Shown here piece by piece: positions 36,347-45,169 of a stretch of 51,156 nucleotides of DNA. The notes under the pieces are model-generated. The model made no database searches and was not told the origin of the DNA. It worked only from the letters and a program-made list of their open reading frames with translations. A program made the translations under genes and the position numbers. Origin of the DNA: Geothermobacter hydrogeniphilus (GTDB taxonomy: Bacteria; Desulfobacterota; Desulfuromonadia; Desulfuromonadales; Geothermobacteraceae); assembly GCF_002093115.1 (NCBI RefSeq), contig NZ_NAAD01000022.1, positions 1-51,156 on the forward strand, in the 5' to 3' direction. Numbering within the stretch: the first letter of the stretch is position 1; every line of letters begins with the position of its first letter.

Positions 36347-36409
36347 CCCGAAAACTGTTTACAAAACAGATACAGATAACATAAAAAACAAACATAACAG
36401 TTTTTCGGG
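36347..36409. promoter_or_regulatory. inverted-repeat operator between the racemase and the MocR gene
   Basis: CCCGAAAACTGTT (36347-36359) and AACAGTTTTTCGGG (36396-36409) form a near-perfect inverted repeat with 36 AT-rich bases between, holding both -10 regions. AACATAA occurs twice inside. The layout suits MocR-type dimers that bind two half-sites and repress or activate both genes. Confidence 0.6.
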
Positions 36410-36417
36410 AGACCGAG

Positions 36418-37839
36418 ATGGACCACAATGAATTCCGCTACCGCAGGGTCGAAAAGCAGATCACCACGCTGATCGAAAGCGCTGCCATCAAACCCGGCGA
36501 CAGACTGCCCTCGCTGCGCAAATTGAGCGGCCAACTCGGCGTCAGCATCAGTACTGTCAGCCAGGCCTATCTCGAACTGGAAAAAAAGGGGGTCATCGCC
36601 TCCCGGGAACGCTCGGGGTTCTTCCTCAGCCCATCCGCCGGCCGCATGCCCGCCCCGGCCAGCCGCCCCCGCCCGGCCCTGGTACCGACCAGCAGCAGCC
36701 GCAGCGGACTGATTCAAAAGGTTCTTGAGGCGCTTGGCAACAGGGATCTGCTCCCCTTCGGCGTGGTCTGTCCCGCCGACGAACTGCTGCCGGCGAAGAC
36801 CCTGGCGCGGCTGTTCAGCAACTCCCTGCGCAACGATCCGGCTCGGGCTCTCAATTACGCACCCGTCGCCGGCGAGGATGATCTGCGGCGCCAGCTCGCC
36901 CTGCGCGCGCTGGAAGCCGGAATCAGCGTCACCCCCGAAGAGATCCTCATCACCAGCGGCGCCATGGAAGGACTTGCCATCGCCTTGCGGGCCCTGACCA
37001 AACCGGGAGACAATGTCCTGATCCAGTCGCCCAGCTACTTCTGTTTCCTGCAGCTTCTTGAAAACTGCGGTCTGCGCGCCATCGAAATTCCTTCTTCAGG
37101 CGACGGCATCGATCCGCGAGACGTCCGCCGCGCCATCGAACGTTTCGAGATCCGCGCGGCGATCCTGGTTCCGAACTTCAACAACCCCGACGGCAGCCTG
37201 ACCGCGGACACCCGCAAAGAAGAGATCGTGCGCCTGCTCGGCGAACGGGGTATTCCCCTGGTCGAGGATGATGTCTACGGCGAGATCTATTTCGGCGCCG
37301 AACGATCGCGATGCTGCAAGAGCTTCGATGACGCGGGCGAGGTCATTTACTGTTCCTCCTTCTCCAAGACCATCGCGCCGGGTTACCGGGTCGGCTGGAT
37401 GATTCCCGGCCGCCACTACGGCAAAGCCCTGGACCTCAAGACCACGACCAACATCTGCACCGCCTCCCCCAACCAGATGGCAATTGCCGCCTTCCTGCGT
37501 GAAGGCTACTTCGAGCGCCACATGCGCCGCCTGCGCGGAGCTATCCACAACCAGATGAAAGCGTTGCTGCTCAGCCTGCACCGCCACTTCCCGGCTGAAA
37601 CCCGGGCCGGTTTTCCCTCCGGCGGGGCCGCGATCTGGGTCGAACTGCCGCCAGACATCGACGCGGTCGACTATTTCTTCAAGGCGCGGGAAGCGGGCAT
37701 CGGCCTGGCACCGGGCCCGATTTTCTCGACCCAGGACAAATACAACAACTTCATCCGTCTCAGCTGTAACGGGATCTGGAACGAGAAAATGGAACAGGGG
37801 GTGAAAACCCTCGGCAGATTGGCCGAAGAGATGTACTGA
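36418..37839 (+). CDS. MocR-type (GntR-aminotransferase fusion) transcriptional regulator
   Basis: 473 residues. An N-terminal GntR winged helix (about 1-72) with RVEKQITTLIESAAIKPGDRLPSLRKLSGQLGVSISTVSQAYLELEKKGVI is fused to a PLP-dependent fold-type I aminotransferase-like domain (about 95-470). Features are ITSGAMEGLAIALRAL, PNFNNPDGSL, VEDDVYGEIYF, and the PLP-binding Lys in YCSSFSKTIAPGYRVGWM. MocR proteins sense PLP or an amino-acid adduct and regulate neighbouring metabolic genes. Here the neighbour is an amino-acid racemase on the opposite strand, itself consistent with an amino-acid signal. A long inverted repeat lies between the two starts. Confidence 0.93.
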   Translation: MDHNEFRYRRVEKQITTLIESAAIKPGDRLPSLRKLSGQLGVSISTVSQAYLELEKKGVIASRERSGFFLSPSAGRMPAPASRPRPALVPTSSSRSGLIQKVLEALGNRDLLPFGVVCPADELLPAKTLARLFSNSLRNDPARALNYAPVAGEDDLRRQLALRALEAGISVTPEEILITSGAMEGLAIALRALTKPGDNVLIQSPSYFCFLQLLENCGLRAIEIPSSGDGIDPRDVRRAIERFEIRAAILVPNFNNPDGSLTADTRKEEIVRLLGERGIPLVEDDVYGEIYFGAERSRCCKSFDDAGEVIYCSSFSKTIAPGYRVGWMIPGRHYGKALDLKTTTNICTASPNQMAIAAFLREGYFERHMRRLRGAIHNQMKALLLSLHRHFPAETRAGFPSGGAAIWVELPPDIDAVDYFFKAREAGIGLAPGPIFSTQDKYNNFIRLSCNGIWNEKMEQGVKTLGRLAEEMY

Positions 37840-37880
37840 ATCAATCCTGAATCAATGAGCCCCTTGTCGGTGGCCAGCAC

Positions 37881-37972
37881 AAGTCATTGGCCTGCCTGAG
37901 CTTCCCAAAAATCACCAGCGAACCTATGGGTGCGCTTCAGATTTTTGGAAATCCCATTCAGGCCAAGCACTT
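37881..37972. repeat. long imperfect hairpin, intergenic
   Basis: AAGTCATTGGCCTG...CCCAAAAAT pairs with ATTTTTGG...CAGGCCAAGCACTT, about 29-base arms with internal mismatches around a 32-base loop that itself folds partly (AGCGAACC/GGGTGCGCT). With the repeat at 38011-38189 it fills the 303-base gap between the MocR gene and the flavoprotein. It could be an RNA structure, a transcription barrier, or the remnant of another element. Confidence 0.5.
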
Positions 37973-38010
37973 GCACTCTCCATCCAACAGGAACTCACTG
38001 ATTCAGGAAT

Positions 38011-38189
38011 CCCCGGATCCACCGGCTGTTTTGCGGACCGAGGGTGGCGAGACGGGTGAAGGGGCGAGGCGCCGTGCCGATTCGGGCGGAAACGTAGCCG
38101 AGCTACGTTGAGCACCGAACCGGTGAAGGCAACGAAGCAGATTCATCCGTAACGACAGCCGAATCCCGAAATTGCCGGTGGATTTGGGG
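38011..38189 (-). repeat. dispersed ~178-bp terminal-inverted-repeat element, copy 2
   Basis: The reverse-orientation partner of 10511-10687, with the same interior stem (ACGTAGC-CGA-GCTACGT here) and ends CCCCGGATCCACCGGC and GCCGGTGGATTTGGGG. It overlaps the 3' end of the flavoprotein gene and supplies its last 15 codons and stop. The two copies are inverted and about 27.5 kb apart. Confidence 0.85.
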
Positions 38190-39456
38190 AATCCACCCGG
38201 GCGGCACTGATCCCGGCCAGGTAGCCGGTCGACCAGCAGACCTGCAGGTTGAAACCGCCGGTCGGCCCGTCGATATCAAGCATTTCGCCGGCAAAATAGA
38301 GGTTCTCGATTTTCTTCGAGCGCAGGCTGCGCATGTCGACATCCTTGAGAGAAACGCCGCCTGACGTGACGATCGCCTTCTTCAGCCCTTCATGGCCGGT
38401 GACCCGCAGCGGCAGGCGCTTGAACAACTCCAGCAGGCCCCGACGTTCGGTACGGGTGACGGAGTGGCATTTCTTGCCGGGATCGATGCCGGAAAGCAGG
38501 ATGAAACGGGGGATCATGTCGCGCGGCAGCAGCTTGCCAAGGGCATTGCGGAAATCCCTGTTGGCATGATCCGCAAGTTCGCGCTGCAGGCGTTTGTCGA
38601 ACAACTCGTCACTGACCGCCGGTTTAAAATCAACCTCCAGCGAAACTTTCCCCTTTGTCAAAGCCTCACGGATAGCGGAACTCATATCGAGGATGATCGG
38701 CCCGCCGATACCGGTGCGGGTGAAGAAGGCCTCACCGAAACGTTCATCGAACGGCGAGCCGTCGAGCAGGGCGGCGATGCGGATATTTTTCAGATTGAGA
38801 CGGCACCATTCCCCGGTCCAGTCTTCGGCCAGCCGAATCGGCATCAATGCCGCTTCCGGCTTGACCAGTCGGTGACCACACGCTTCGGCCCAGGCGTAAC
38901 CGTCACCGGTACAGCCGGTTTCGGGATAGGAAAGCCCGCCGGTGGCAACCAGGTAGCGGGCCGCCCGAGAAATACCGCGGCCGGTCACCACCCCGCTTAT
39001 GCGGCCACCCTCCACCTGCAGGTGCCTGACCTCACAGCCGGTGCGGAGTTCGACTCCGCAGTCACGCAGAAAGCGGTCCAGAACCTGCTGCACATCGACC
39101 GCCCCGCCACGGGCCGGGAAAACCCGCCCGCCCCGCTCGGTTTTCAGGTCCAGTCCGCGCTGCCGGAAAAAATCGACAACATCCCGTGGTCCGAAAGCAT
39201 AGAGAGCCGTCAGCAGGGCCCTGCCGTTGCGCCCGAATGCCTCGGCAAAGTGCCGCGGATCATCCTCGTCGTGGGTTACGTTGCAACGCCCCTTGCCGGT
39301 GATCAGCAGCTTGGCGCCGCAGCGCCGGTTCTTTTCCAGCAGCAGCACCCGGGCACCGTTGAGGGCGGCAAAGCCGGCAGCGAAGATCCCGGCGGGGCCA
39401 CCGCCGATGACGATCAGATCATGAGAGCTGCAATGATTTTCCGGCGGGTTTCTCAC
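38143..39456 (-). CDS. BaiN/RdsA-type NAD(P)/FAD-dependent flavoprotein
   Basis: About 437 residues taking the GTG at 39456 as start; the open frame extends upstream to 39654, but that part overlaps the next gene and lacks family sequence. FAD-binding GGGPAGIFAAG comes first (about residue 16), then CGAKLLITGKGRCNVTH, LVATGGLSYPETGCTGDGYAWAEACGH and the C-terminal ENLYFAGEMLDIDGPTGGFNLQVCWSTGYLAG, all typical of the HI0933/BaiN family. These reduce diverse substrates, and the physiological one is unknown. The final residues from NPPAISGFGCRYG are encoded inside the dispersed repeat and are not family sequence, so the native C-terminus was replaced by the insertion. Confidence 0.9.
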   Translation of the reverse strand: MRNPPENHCSSHDLIVIGGGPAGIFAAGFAALNGARVLLLEKNRRCGAKLLITGKGRCNVTHDEDDPRHFAEAFGRNGRALLTALYAFGPRDVVDFFRQRGLDLKTERGGRVFPARGGAVDVQQVLDRFLRDCGVELRTGCEVRHLQVEGGRISGVVTGRGISRAARYLVATGGLSYPETGCTGDGYAWAEACGHRLVKPEAALMPIRLAEDWTGEWCRLNLKNIRIAALLDGSPFDERFGEAFFTRTGIGGPIILDMSSAIREALTKGKVSLEVDFKPAVSDELFDKRLQRELADHANRDFRNALGKLLPRDMIPRFILLSGIDPGKKCHSVTRTERRGLLELFKRLPLRVTGHEGLKKAIVTSGGVSLKDVDMRSLRSKKIENLYFAGEMLDIDGPTGGFNLQVCWSTGYLAGISAARVDSPNPPAISGFGCRYG

Positions 39457-39475
39457 GGATGCCCCGTTCCCGGGA

Positions 39476-40126
39476 TCAGCTGTCAATGGACAGAACCCGG
39501 GGCAATTCGGCCACTCTGGACTTGAACAGTTCCAGACTGCCGTCATTGACAATGATGTCGTCCCAGGCGTCGAAACCGTCGAGCGAGGTTTCACTGGCGT
39601 GATTGCCGGCGGCGGCGAAGCCGGGACGCTCGATCTTGACAATCCTGCCGTCAAGTTCCCGGATGGAGCGCAGTTCGTTCATGAAACGCACATCATCGAC
39701 CAGGATGTGAACCCTGTCGAGATCGTAATCACGCACCTTCCGCGTCCAGGCCCGGGTCCAGTAATCGGGCTCCCGGGCGCGGCGGTATTCGGTCCCCCAC
39801 CACTGCAGAATCAGGCGCACGGTCAGGGCCGTCTGTCCCGGACGATCCTGGATGGCACTGTTGATACGGATAAAATCTGCCCAAGGCGGGCAAACCTCAA
39901 GGGCTTTTTCCTGATCGATATAAAAGGTACGGACCTTATCCTCCTGGCTGCCGTAGACCAGGGGCACATGGTCGACGGCGCCAACCTGACGCAGAAAACC
40001 CTCGACCTCGTCGCGCAACAGCATCGCCATCGGCACAATCAGCGTTTCACGTTGGAGCAGGGGAGCAAGATGGTGGGCGGCGGTGGTTTTCCCCGAGGCG
40101 GCCTTGCCGGCAAATCCAAGTATCAT
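39476..40126 (-). CDS. deoxynucleoside monophosphate kinase-like P-loop protein
   Basis: 216 residues from the ATG at 40126, six bases after AGGA; an in-frame GTG one codon upstream is the alternative. The P-loop FAGKAASGKTTAA is at the N-terminus. The middle contains LQWWGTEYRRAREPDYWTRAW, a pattern I associate with phage-type deoxynucleotide kinases (W-G-T-E ... DYW), and later ILVDDVRFMNELRSI, a Walker-B-like VDDVR. It would phosphorylate a dNMP; specificity is unknown. It lies 19 bases upstream of the flavoprotein start on the same strand. A phage origin is possible given the family, but no other phage gene is present. Confidence 0.72.
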   Translation of the reverse strand: MILGFAGKAASGKTTAAHHLAPLLQRETLIVPMAMLLRDEVEGFLRQVGAVDHVPLVYGSQEDKVRTFYIDQEKALEVCPPWADFIRINSAIQDRPGQTALTVRLILQWWGTEYRRAREPDYWTRAWTRKVRDYDLDRVHILVDDVRFMNELRSIRELDGRIVKIERPGFAAAGNHASETSLDGFDAWDDIIVNDGSLELFKSRVAELPRVLSIDS

Positions 40127-40198
40127 CACAGATCCTTCGTCCGAAAATTCACGCCGAGTGTACAGAATTCGAAGGCAGGCTGCAATGGCACAGGCGTA

Positions 40199-40227
40199 AA
40201 AAAGCGGGAGTCAGATCGACTCCCGCT
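40199..40227 (-). terminator. terminator of the OmpA/VWA lipoprotein gene
   Basis: A 10-bp stem AGCGGGAGTC with GACTCCCGCT and a five-base loop. Read on the reverse strand it is followed by a TTTTTT run, 25 bases past the stop at 40252. Confidence 0.88.
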
Positions 40228-40251
40228 CGCTTCTGGTTCAGAGTGTCGTCA

Positions 40252-41421
40252 CTACTCGGGCGGCAACACGCAGCAGACAATCTCCACCCGCCGATTCTGA
40301 TAGCGCCCTTCCCTGGTCTTGTTGTCGGCAACCGGTCGGCTCTTGCCGTAACCCCTGAAGAGCAGCCTCTTGCCGTCAATACCATAATTGGCAATCAGGT
40401 AATCACGAACCGCCCTGGCACGAGCCTCGGAGAGTTTCTGATTGTACTCCGCGCTGCCGGTATGGTCGGTGTGACCGGCGATCAGGATGAACGGCACCTG
40501 GCTGTGCTCACGAATAAAGGCGGCCGCCCGATCGAGATCGGCCTTGAACTCCGGCTTGATTTCAGCCTTGTCGAAATCGAAATTGATGTGCAGGGTCAGC
40601 TTCAGGCTGCAGCCGTCCTCATCGACGAATTCTCCACGCGGTGTATTCGGACACTTGTCACGGCTGTTGGGTACGCCGTCACCATCATCATCCCCATCTA
40701 CCGGGGCCGCTTTGCGCTGCAGGAACGCCTTTTCAACAAAAGCCGCCATGGCCCCGGAGTCGGCGAGGCTCGCCGCGGTCTGTGACGAACCACAGCTACT
40801 GGCTGCCGCGACCTGCTGCAGGGCCTTTTCCCCCTGAGGGAAACCACCGACAGCGATGGTATGAATACAGAGATTGCCGCCAAAAGCATCAACCAGTTTC
40901 TTGGCCGCAACCGGGGCGTCACTCATCTGCAGCCCATCGCTGACCACCACGATGGCATTCTTGCCGCCGGCTCCACTGAGGTCTTGTCCGGCCGCCATCA
41001 GGGCCGCCGCCAGCGGGCTGTTGCCGCCGGCCTCCTTGACAGCATCGAGGCCCTGCTGCAAACCACTGCGGGTGTAACGGGCAAGTCCATAGATCAACTC
41101 GGTTTCAGCGGCCATCTGCTTTGAATGAAGACCGAAATGACGCAACCCGGTATTGAAACCCAGATCTGGGGGCAGGCTGCGATTGATCCCGGCGATCACC
41201 CCCTTGGCATCCTGGAAGTTGGTGCCGCTTCCTTCCATAGCCATGGTCATCGAACTGTCCAGGATGAACAGCGCATTGTTCACCCTGGGCTGGTACTTGC
41301 CCGACTCGAAAGTCGCCGGACTGAAAGTCATCGGCGCCATTCTGGTCTGTTGTGCGGCACAGCCGAAAAGAAACGCACTGCTTAACAAAAGCATGGCGAT
41401 TGCGGAAAATGTTCGTCTCAT
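40252..41421 (-). CDS. OmpA-family lipoprotein with VWA and thrombospondin type 3 segments
   Basis: 389 residues from an ATG seven bases after GAGGAGG. A lipobox LFGC (about 21) anchors it, probably in the outer membrane. A von Willebrand A domain follows (about 45-235), starting ALFILDSSMTMAM, with a metal site DSSMT that departs from the usual DxSxS. A calcium-binding-type DGDDDGDGVPNSRDKCPNTP (about 242-261) precedes a C-terminal OmpA domain (about 275-385) with NFDFDKAEIKPEF, AGHTDHTGSAEYNQKLSEARA and GYGKSRPVADN, which bind peptidoglycan. It may tether a surface-exposed binding domain to the cell wall. A second TSP3-OmpA lipoprotein lies at 45571-46344. Confidence 0.9.
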   Translation of the reverse strand: MRRTFSAIAMLLLSSAFLFGCAAQQTRMAPMTFSPATFESGKYQPRVNNALFILDSSMTMAMEGSGTNFQDAKGVIAGINRSLPPDLGFNTGLRHFGLHSKQMAAETELIYGLARYTRSGLQQGLDAVKEAGGNSPLAAALMAAGQDLSGAGGKNAIVVVSDGLQMSDAPVAAKKLVDAFGGNLCIHTIAVGGFPQGEKALQQVAAASSCGSSQTAASLADSGAMAAFVEKAFLQRKAAPVDGDDDGDGVPNSRDKCPNTPRGEFVDEDGCSLKLTLHINFDFDKAEIKPEFKADLDRAAAFIREHSQVPFILIAGHTDHTGSAEYNQKLSEARARAVRDYLIANYGIDGKRLLFRGYGKSRPVADNKTREGRYQNRRVEIVCCVLPPE

Positions 41422-41640
41422 CTTTCTGCCTCCTCACGGGTGGTGTATCGAGGTGTGAACCCGTCGCGGAATCTGAAGTCCCATCTGCCGGGTTCGGCAA
41501 CAGGTTGAATTCGTCAAGAGGAAAAGAGTTCGCCAGGCGGGAAACTGTCGTCAGTTCAGCCACCCCTCCCCTGTATTCCTGACTATTCCAGTAAATTTTA
41601 GCAGTGAGCCGGGCTTTGTCAAAAAAGAGAGAAGGATTAT

Positions 41641-42537
41641 TTACAGACAGCGGCGGAACAGGGGACGGGGGGCATTGGCCAGACAGGCGCCGGTGACAAC
41701 CAGGATGCCGCCGACCAGCAGCGACGGGCTGAGGGTTTCACCGAGCAGCAGGGTGGCAAGCAGCACCCCGTTGACCGGGACAAAATTGATGAAGACCGCG
41801 GCCCGCGACGGGCCGATGGCTTCAATCCCCTGAAAGTACCAGAGAAAACTGACCACGGTGCCGAACAGACCGAGATAGCCGATGCTCAGCCAGGAAGATA
41901 TGGAAAGCCCGAGGGCTTCGGCGAAGCTGTCCTGCAGCAGCGCCGGAATCAGCAGCAGCAGGGTCCCGACGAGGGACGACCAGCAGACGGCGGCCAGCGG
42001 CGACAACCCCCGCATGGCGGTCTTGCCGATCACCGAGTAGAGCGTCCAGGAGAGCACGCAGCCGAAAATCAGCAGCTCGCCGCGGCCGATGCCGCCCTGC
42101 AGGATCAGCTCCGGGTTGCCCCGGGTGATGACCAGCATGGCGCCGAAGATCGACAGGGGGATGCCCAGCAGACGGCTGAAGGGCAGGGATTCCCGATAAA
42201 CCAGGACCGAACAGAGGGTGATGGCGACCGGGTTGAGGGCAATGATCAGCGCCGCCCGACCGGCACCGATCTGTGTCAATCCGTTGAAGAAGAAGAGGTT
42301 GTAGGCAAAGATACCGGTCAGTCCCAGTGAGCTGACGGCCAGCATCTGCCGGCGGTCGAGTTTCGGCAGCCGTCCCTCCAGACGCCGGGTGGCCACCACC
42401 AGCAGCAGCGAGGCGAACAGGAAGCGGAAGAAAGCCGACGTCGCCGGATGGACGTCAGCGGCCAGAAACCGGCCGGCGACGAAGGTCCCGCCCCAGAAGA
42501 AGGCGGCGGCGAAAAGCTTCAGGTAGGTTGACAGCAC
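41641..42537 (-). CDS. EamA/DMT-family transporter
   Basis: 298 residues with about ten hydrophobic segments and two EamA halves. The first starts LFAAAFFWGGTFVAGRFLAADVHP, contains RMLAVSSLGLTGIFAYNLFFFNGL, and ends ITLCSVLVYRESLPFSRLLGIPLSIFGAMLVI. The second starts GELLIFGCVLSWTLYSVIGKTAMRG and ends FVPVNGVLLATLLLGETLSPSLLVGGILVVTGACLA, with the usual E in the E-x-l-s region. DMT proteins mostly export amino acids or metabolites. The start is GTG at 42537 with no clear ribosome site. No operon partner. Confidence 0.9.
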   Translation of the reverse strand: MLSTYLKLFAAAFFWGGTFVAGRFLAADVHPATSAFFRFLFASLLLVVATRRLEGRLPKLDRRQMLAVSSLGLTGIFAYNLFFFNGLTQIGAGRAALIIALNPVAITLCSVLVYRESLPFSRLLGIPLSIFGAMLVITRGNPELILQGGIGRGELLIFGCVLSWTLYSVIGKTAMRGLSPLAAVCWSSLVGTLLLLIPALLQDSFAEALGLSISSWLSIGYLGLFGTVVSFLWYFQGIEAIGPSRAAVFINFVPVNGVLLATLLLGETLSPSLLVGGILVVTGACLANAPRPLFRRCL

Positions 42538-42653
42538 CGCCGCAGGTTACCAGCCTCGACCAGGAAATCAATACATTTCCATGGACAGTAAAACACCCGC
42601 CCTGATAACTGGTATGCTTCTGGTGAAACTCAGGACTGATTTCTGGAGACGCC

Positions 42654-43136
42654 ATGCGACGCTACTCGGACCAGCCCTTCCCCGCCTACCGTCACCGGCT
42701 CGACCGGACCCCGCACCCGACCCGTGACCCGCGCGGTCACAGCTACGGACTGCCCGAGCCGATCCCCCTTTCCTGTTCGCAACGAAACTGGCCCGGCTGT
42801 GAACCCTATCTCTATGGCGTCGACCTGTTCAACCACGGCTATTTCTGGGAAGCCCATACCGCCTTCGAGCAAGTCTGGCTGGCGGAGGGGCGCGAGACGG
42901 TCAACGGGCTCTTTTTTCAGGGATTGATCCAGATCGCCGCCGGATTCCTCAAGCTGGCGGGCGGCGAACCGGACAACGCCCGGATGCTGGTCGAACTGGG
43001 GATCGAAAAACTGCCGACCGAGCCCGAGGTCTTTTTCGGGCTGCAACTGTCACCTTTTATCACCCGAATACGGGAAAGCCTGGAGAATGAGGCCATCCCG
43101 CCGATAATAGAGCTGCAGATCGAAAACAGCTTCTGA
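42654..43136 (+). CDS. DUF309 family protein
   Basis: 160 residues, ATG at 42654. The family core is visible: YGVDLFNHGYFWEAHTAFEQVWLAEGRETVNGLFFQGLIQIAAGFLKLAGGEPDNARMLVELGIEKL (about 55-125). The HxxFWEAHxxxExxW and LxGLIQxAAGxxK residues define DUF309. Its function is unknown; it is predicted to be an all-alpha protein. The N-terminal 50 residues are Arg/Pro-rich and not conserved in the family as far as I can tell. 109 bp upstream of the YgiQ gene. Confidence 0.85.
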   Translation: MRRYSDQPFPAYRHRLDRTPHPTRDPRGHSYGLPEPIPLSCSQRNWPGCEPYLYGVDLFNHGYFWEAHTAFEQVWLAEGRETVNGLFFQGLIQIAAGFLKLAGGEPDNARMLVELGIEKLPTEPEVFFGLQLSPFITRIRESLENEAIPPIIELQIENSF

Positions 43137-43245
43137 ACCAGCCACCTCATCTCTTCCCGGTCATGAGCGGTCTTCCTTGACCCTGGACATACCGACCGGG
43201 TATCGTCAATAGCATGTTGCAGAACACTTTTGAATCCATACCCCG

Positions 43246-45156
43246 ATGACCGAGATCCCCCGCGATATCCCCCTGGACGCCTGGCTGCCGACCAGCCGCG
43301 CCGAGATGCGGGCCCGCGACTGGCAACAGGCCGACGTGATCATCGTCTCCGGCGACGCCTACGTCGATCATCCGAGTTTCGGCGGCGCGGTCATCGGCCG
43401 GCTGCTGGAAGATCTCGGGCTGAAGGTGGCGGTGCTGCCGCAGCCGAACTGGCGTGACGACCTGCGAGACTTCCGCAAGCTCGGCGCCCCACGGCTGTTC
43501 TTCGCCGTCACCGCCGGCTGCATGGATTCGATGGTCAACCACTACACCGCCAGCCGTCGGCGACGTGCCGACGACGCCTACACCGCCGGTGGCCGGTCCG
43601 GGATGCGGCCCGACTACGCGGTCAGCGTCTACAGCCGCATCCTCAAACGGCTCTATCCCGAAACCCCGGTGGTCATCGGCGGCATCGAGGCAAGTCTCAG
43701 GCGCGTCACGCATTACGACTACTGGTCCGACAGCTTCAAACCGACAATCCTCGCCGACAGCGGCGCCGACCTGCTGGTCTACGGCATGGGTGAGAAGCCG
43801 CTGACCGAAATTGTCCGGCTGCTGCAGCGCGGCGTTCCCTTCGAGCGTCTCGACACTCTCGAACAAACCGCTCTGCTGCGTCCAGTGGAGTCCCTGCCGC
43901 GCTGCCGGAAATGGCGGGATGAAGAACTGGCGTCCCACGAAAGCTGTTTGAAAAACAAGAAACTGCAGGCAAAAAATTTCGCCCGGATCGAAACCGAGAG
44001 CAACCGCCTGCAGAGCCGGGTGCGTTTTCTGCAACGGGTCAATGAAAAGATGCTGGTCATCAACCCGCCGGCCGCTCTTCTGGACGAAAAGGAACTGGAC
44101 CGCAGCTTCGCCCTGCCCTACACCCGGCTGCCGCACCCCCGCTACCGGGGGAAAACGATTCCCGCTTTCGAGATGATCAAGGATTCAATCACCCTGCATC
44201 GCGGCTGCTTCGGCGGTTGTTCTTTCTGCACCATCTCCGCCCACCAGGGGAAATTCATCACCAGCCGCAGCGAATCCTCGATCCTGGCCGAACTGGAGCA
44301 GCTGACCGCCCGTCCCGGCTTCTGCGGCACCCTTTCCGACCTCGGCGGTCCGAGCGCCAACATGTACCGCATGCAGGGGAAGAATCTTGACCAGTGCCGT
44401 CACTGCGCCCGCCCGAGCTGCCTGCACCCGGCGGTCTGCGCCAACCTCGACACCCGCCATCGACCGCTGATCAACCTCTACCGCAAAGTCTCCGGTCACC
44501 CCGCGGTACGCCACGTCCATATTGGATCCGGCCTGCGCTACGACCTGTTCATGCATCCCACCGACGACAAAGAACTTGCCGCCGACCACGCCGAATACCT
44601 CGAAGAACTGGTCACCCGACATGTCTCCGGGCGTCTCAAGGTCGCCCCGGAACACGCTTCGGATAAGATTCTGGCGCTGATGCGCAAACCCTCCTTCGCC
44701 ATGTTCCGGGAACTGAAGCGGCGCTTCGAGCAGATCTGCCGCGAACATAACCTGAACCAGCAGCTGATCCCCTACCTGATCTCGGGACACCCCGGCTGCG
44801 GGCTGGAGGAGATGGCGGAACTGGCACTCAAAACCCGCGAACTCGGCTACCGGGTTGAGCAGGTGCAGCTGTTCACGCCGACGCCGATGACCCTGGCCGC
44901 GGAGATGTACGCCACCGGCATCGATCCCCACAGCGGCCGGCCGATCGCCTGTGCCACAACCGACCACCTGCGGGAGGAACAGCACCGGCTGCTGTTCTGG
45001 TACCGACCGGAAGAGTTGCCGAAAATCGTCCGCAGCCTGCACGCGGCGGGGCTACCGTGCCTGGCACGGCAATTCAACGAAAAACCCGACGGAAGGAATA
45101 AAAAAAGAAAGGGAAAACGGGGGACAGGCCGTCGCAACGACAGAAACAGGCACTGA
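43246..45156 (+). CDS. YgiQ family radical SAM protein
   Basis: 636 residues. The N-terminal B12-binding-like domain (about 1-200, with DVIIVSGDAYVDHPSFGGAVIGRLLEDLG and the conserved VTAGCMDSMVNHYTASRRRRADDAYT) matches YgiQ. The radical SAM core carries the [4Fe-4S] motif CFGGCSFC with Cys321, 325 and 328, that is CxxxCxxC. Later segments YLISGHPGCGLEEM and VEQVQLFTPTPMTLAAEMYATGIDP are typical. The reaction is unknown. The last 25 residues are basic and low-complexity. The Cys-cluster gene follows 13 bases later, and a shared role is possible. Confidence 0.93.
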   Translation: MTEIPRDIPLDAWLPTSRAEMRARDWQQADVIIVSGDAYVDHPSFGGAVIGRLLEDLGLKVAVLPQPNWRDDLRDFRKLGAPRLFFAVTAGCMDSMVNHYTASRRRRADDAYTAGGRSGMRPDYAVSVYSRILKRLYPETPVVIGGIEASLRRVTHYDYWSDSFKPTILADSGADLLVYGMGEKPLTEIVRLLQRGVPFERLDTLEQTALLRPVESLPRCRKWRDEELASHESCLKNKKLQAKNFARIETESNRLQSRVRFLQRVNEKMLVINPPAALLDEKELDRSFALPYTRLPHPRYRGKTIPAFEMIKDSITLHRGCFGGCSFCTISAHQGKFITSRSESSILAELEQLTARPGFCGTLSDLGGPSANMYRMQGKNLDQCRHCARPSCLHPAVCANLDTRHRPLINLYRKVSGHPAVRHVHIGSGLRYDLFMHPTDDKELAADHAEYLEELVTRHVSGRLKVAPEHASDKILALMRKPSFAMFRELKRRFEQICREHNLNQQLIPYLISGHPGCGLEEMAELALKTRELGYRVEQVQLFTPTPMTLAAEMYATGIDPHSGRPIACATTDHLREEQHRLLFWYRPEELPKIVRSLHAAGLPCLARQFNEKPDGRNKKRKGKRGTGRRNDRNRH

Positions 45157-45169
45157 ATCGAGGCAGCGC

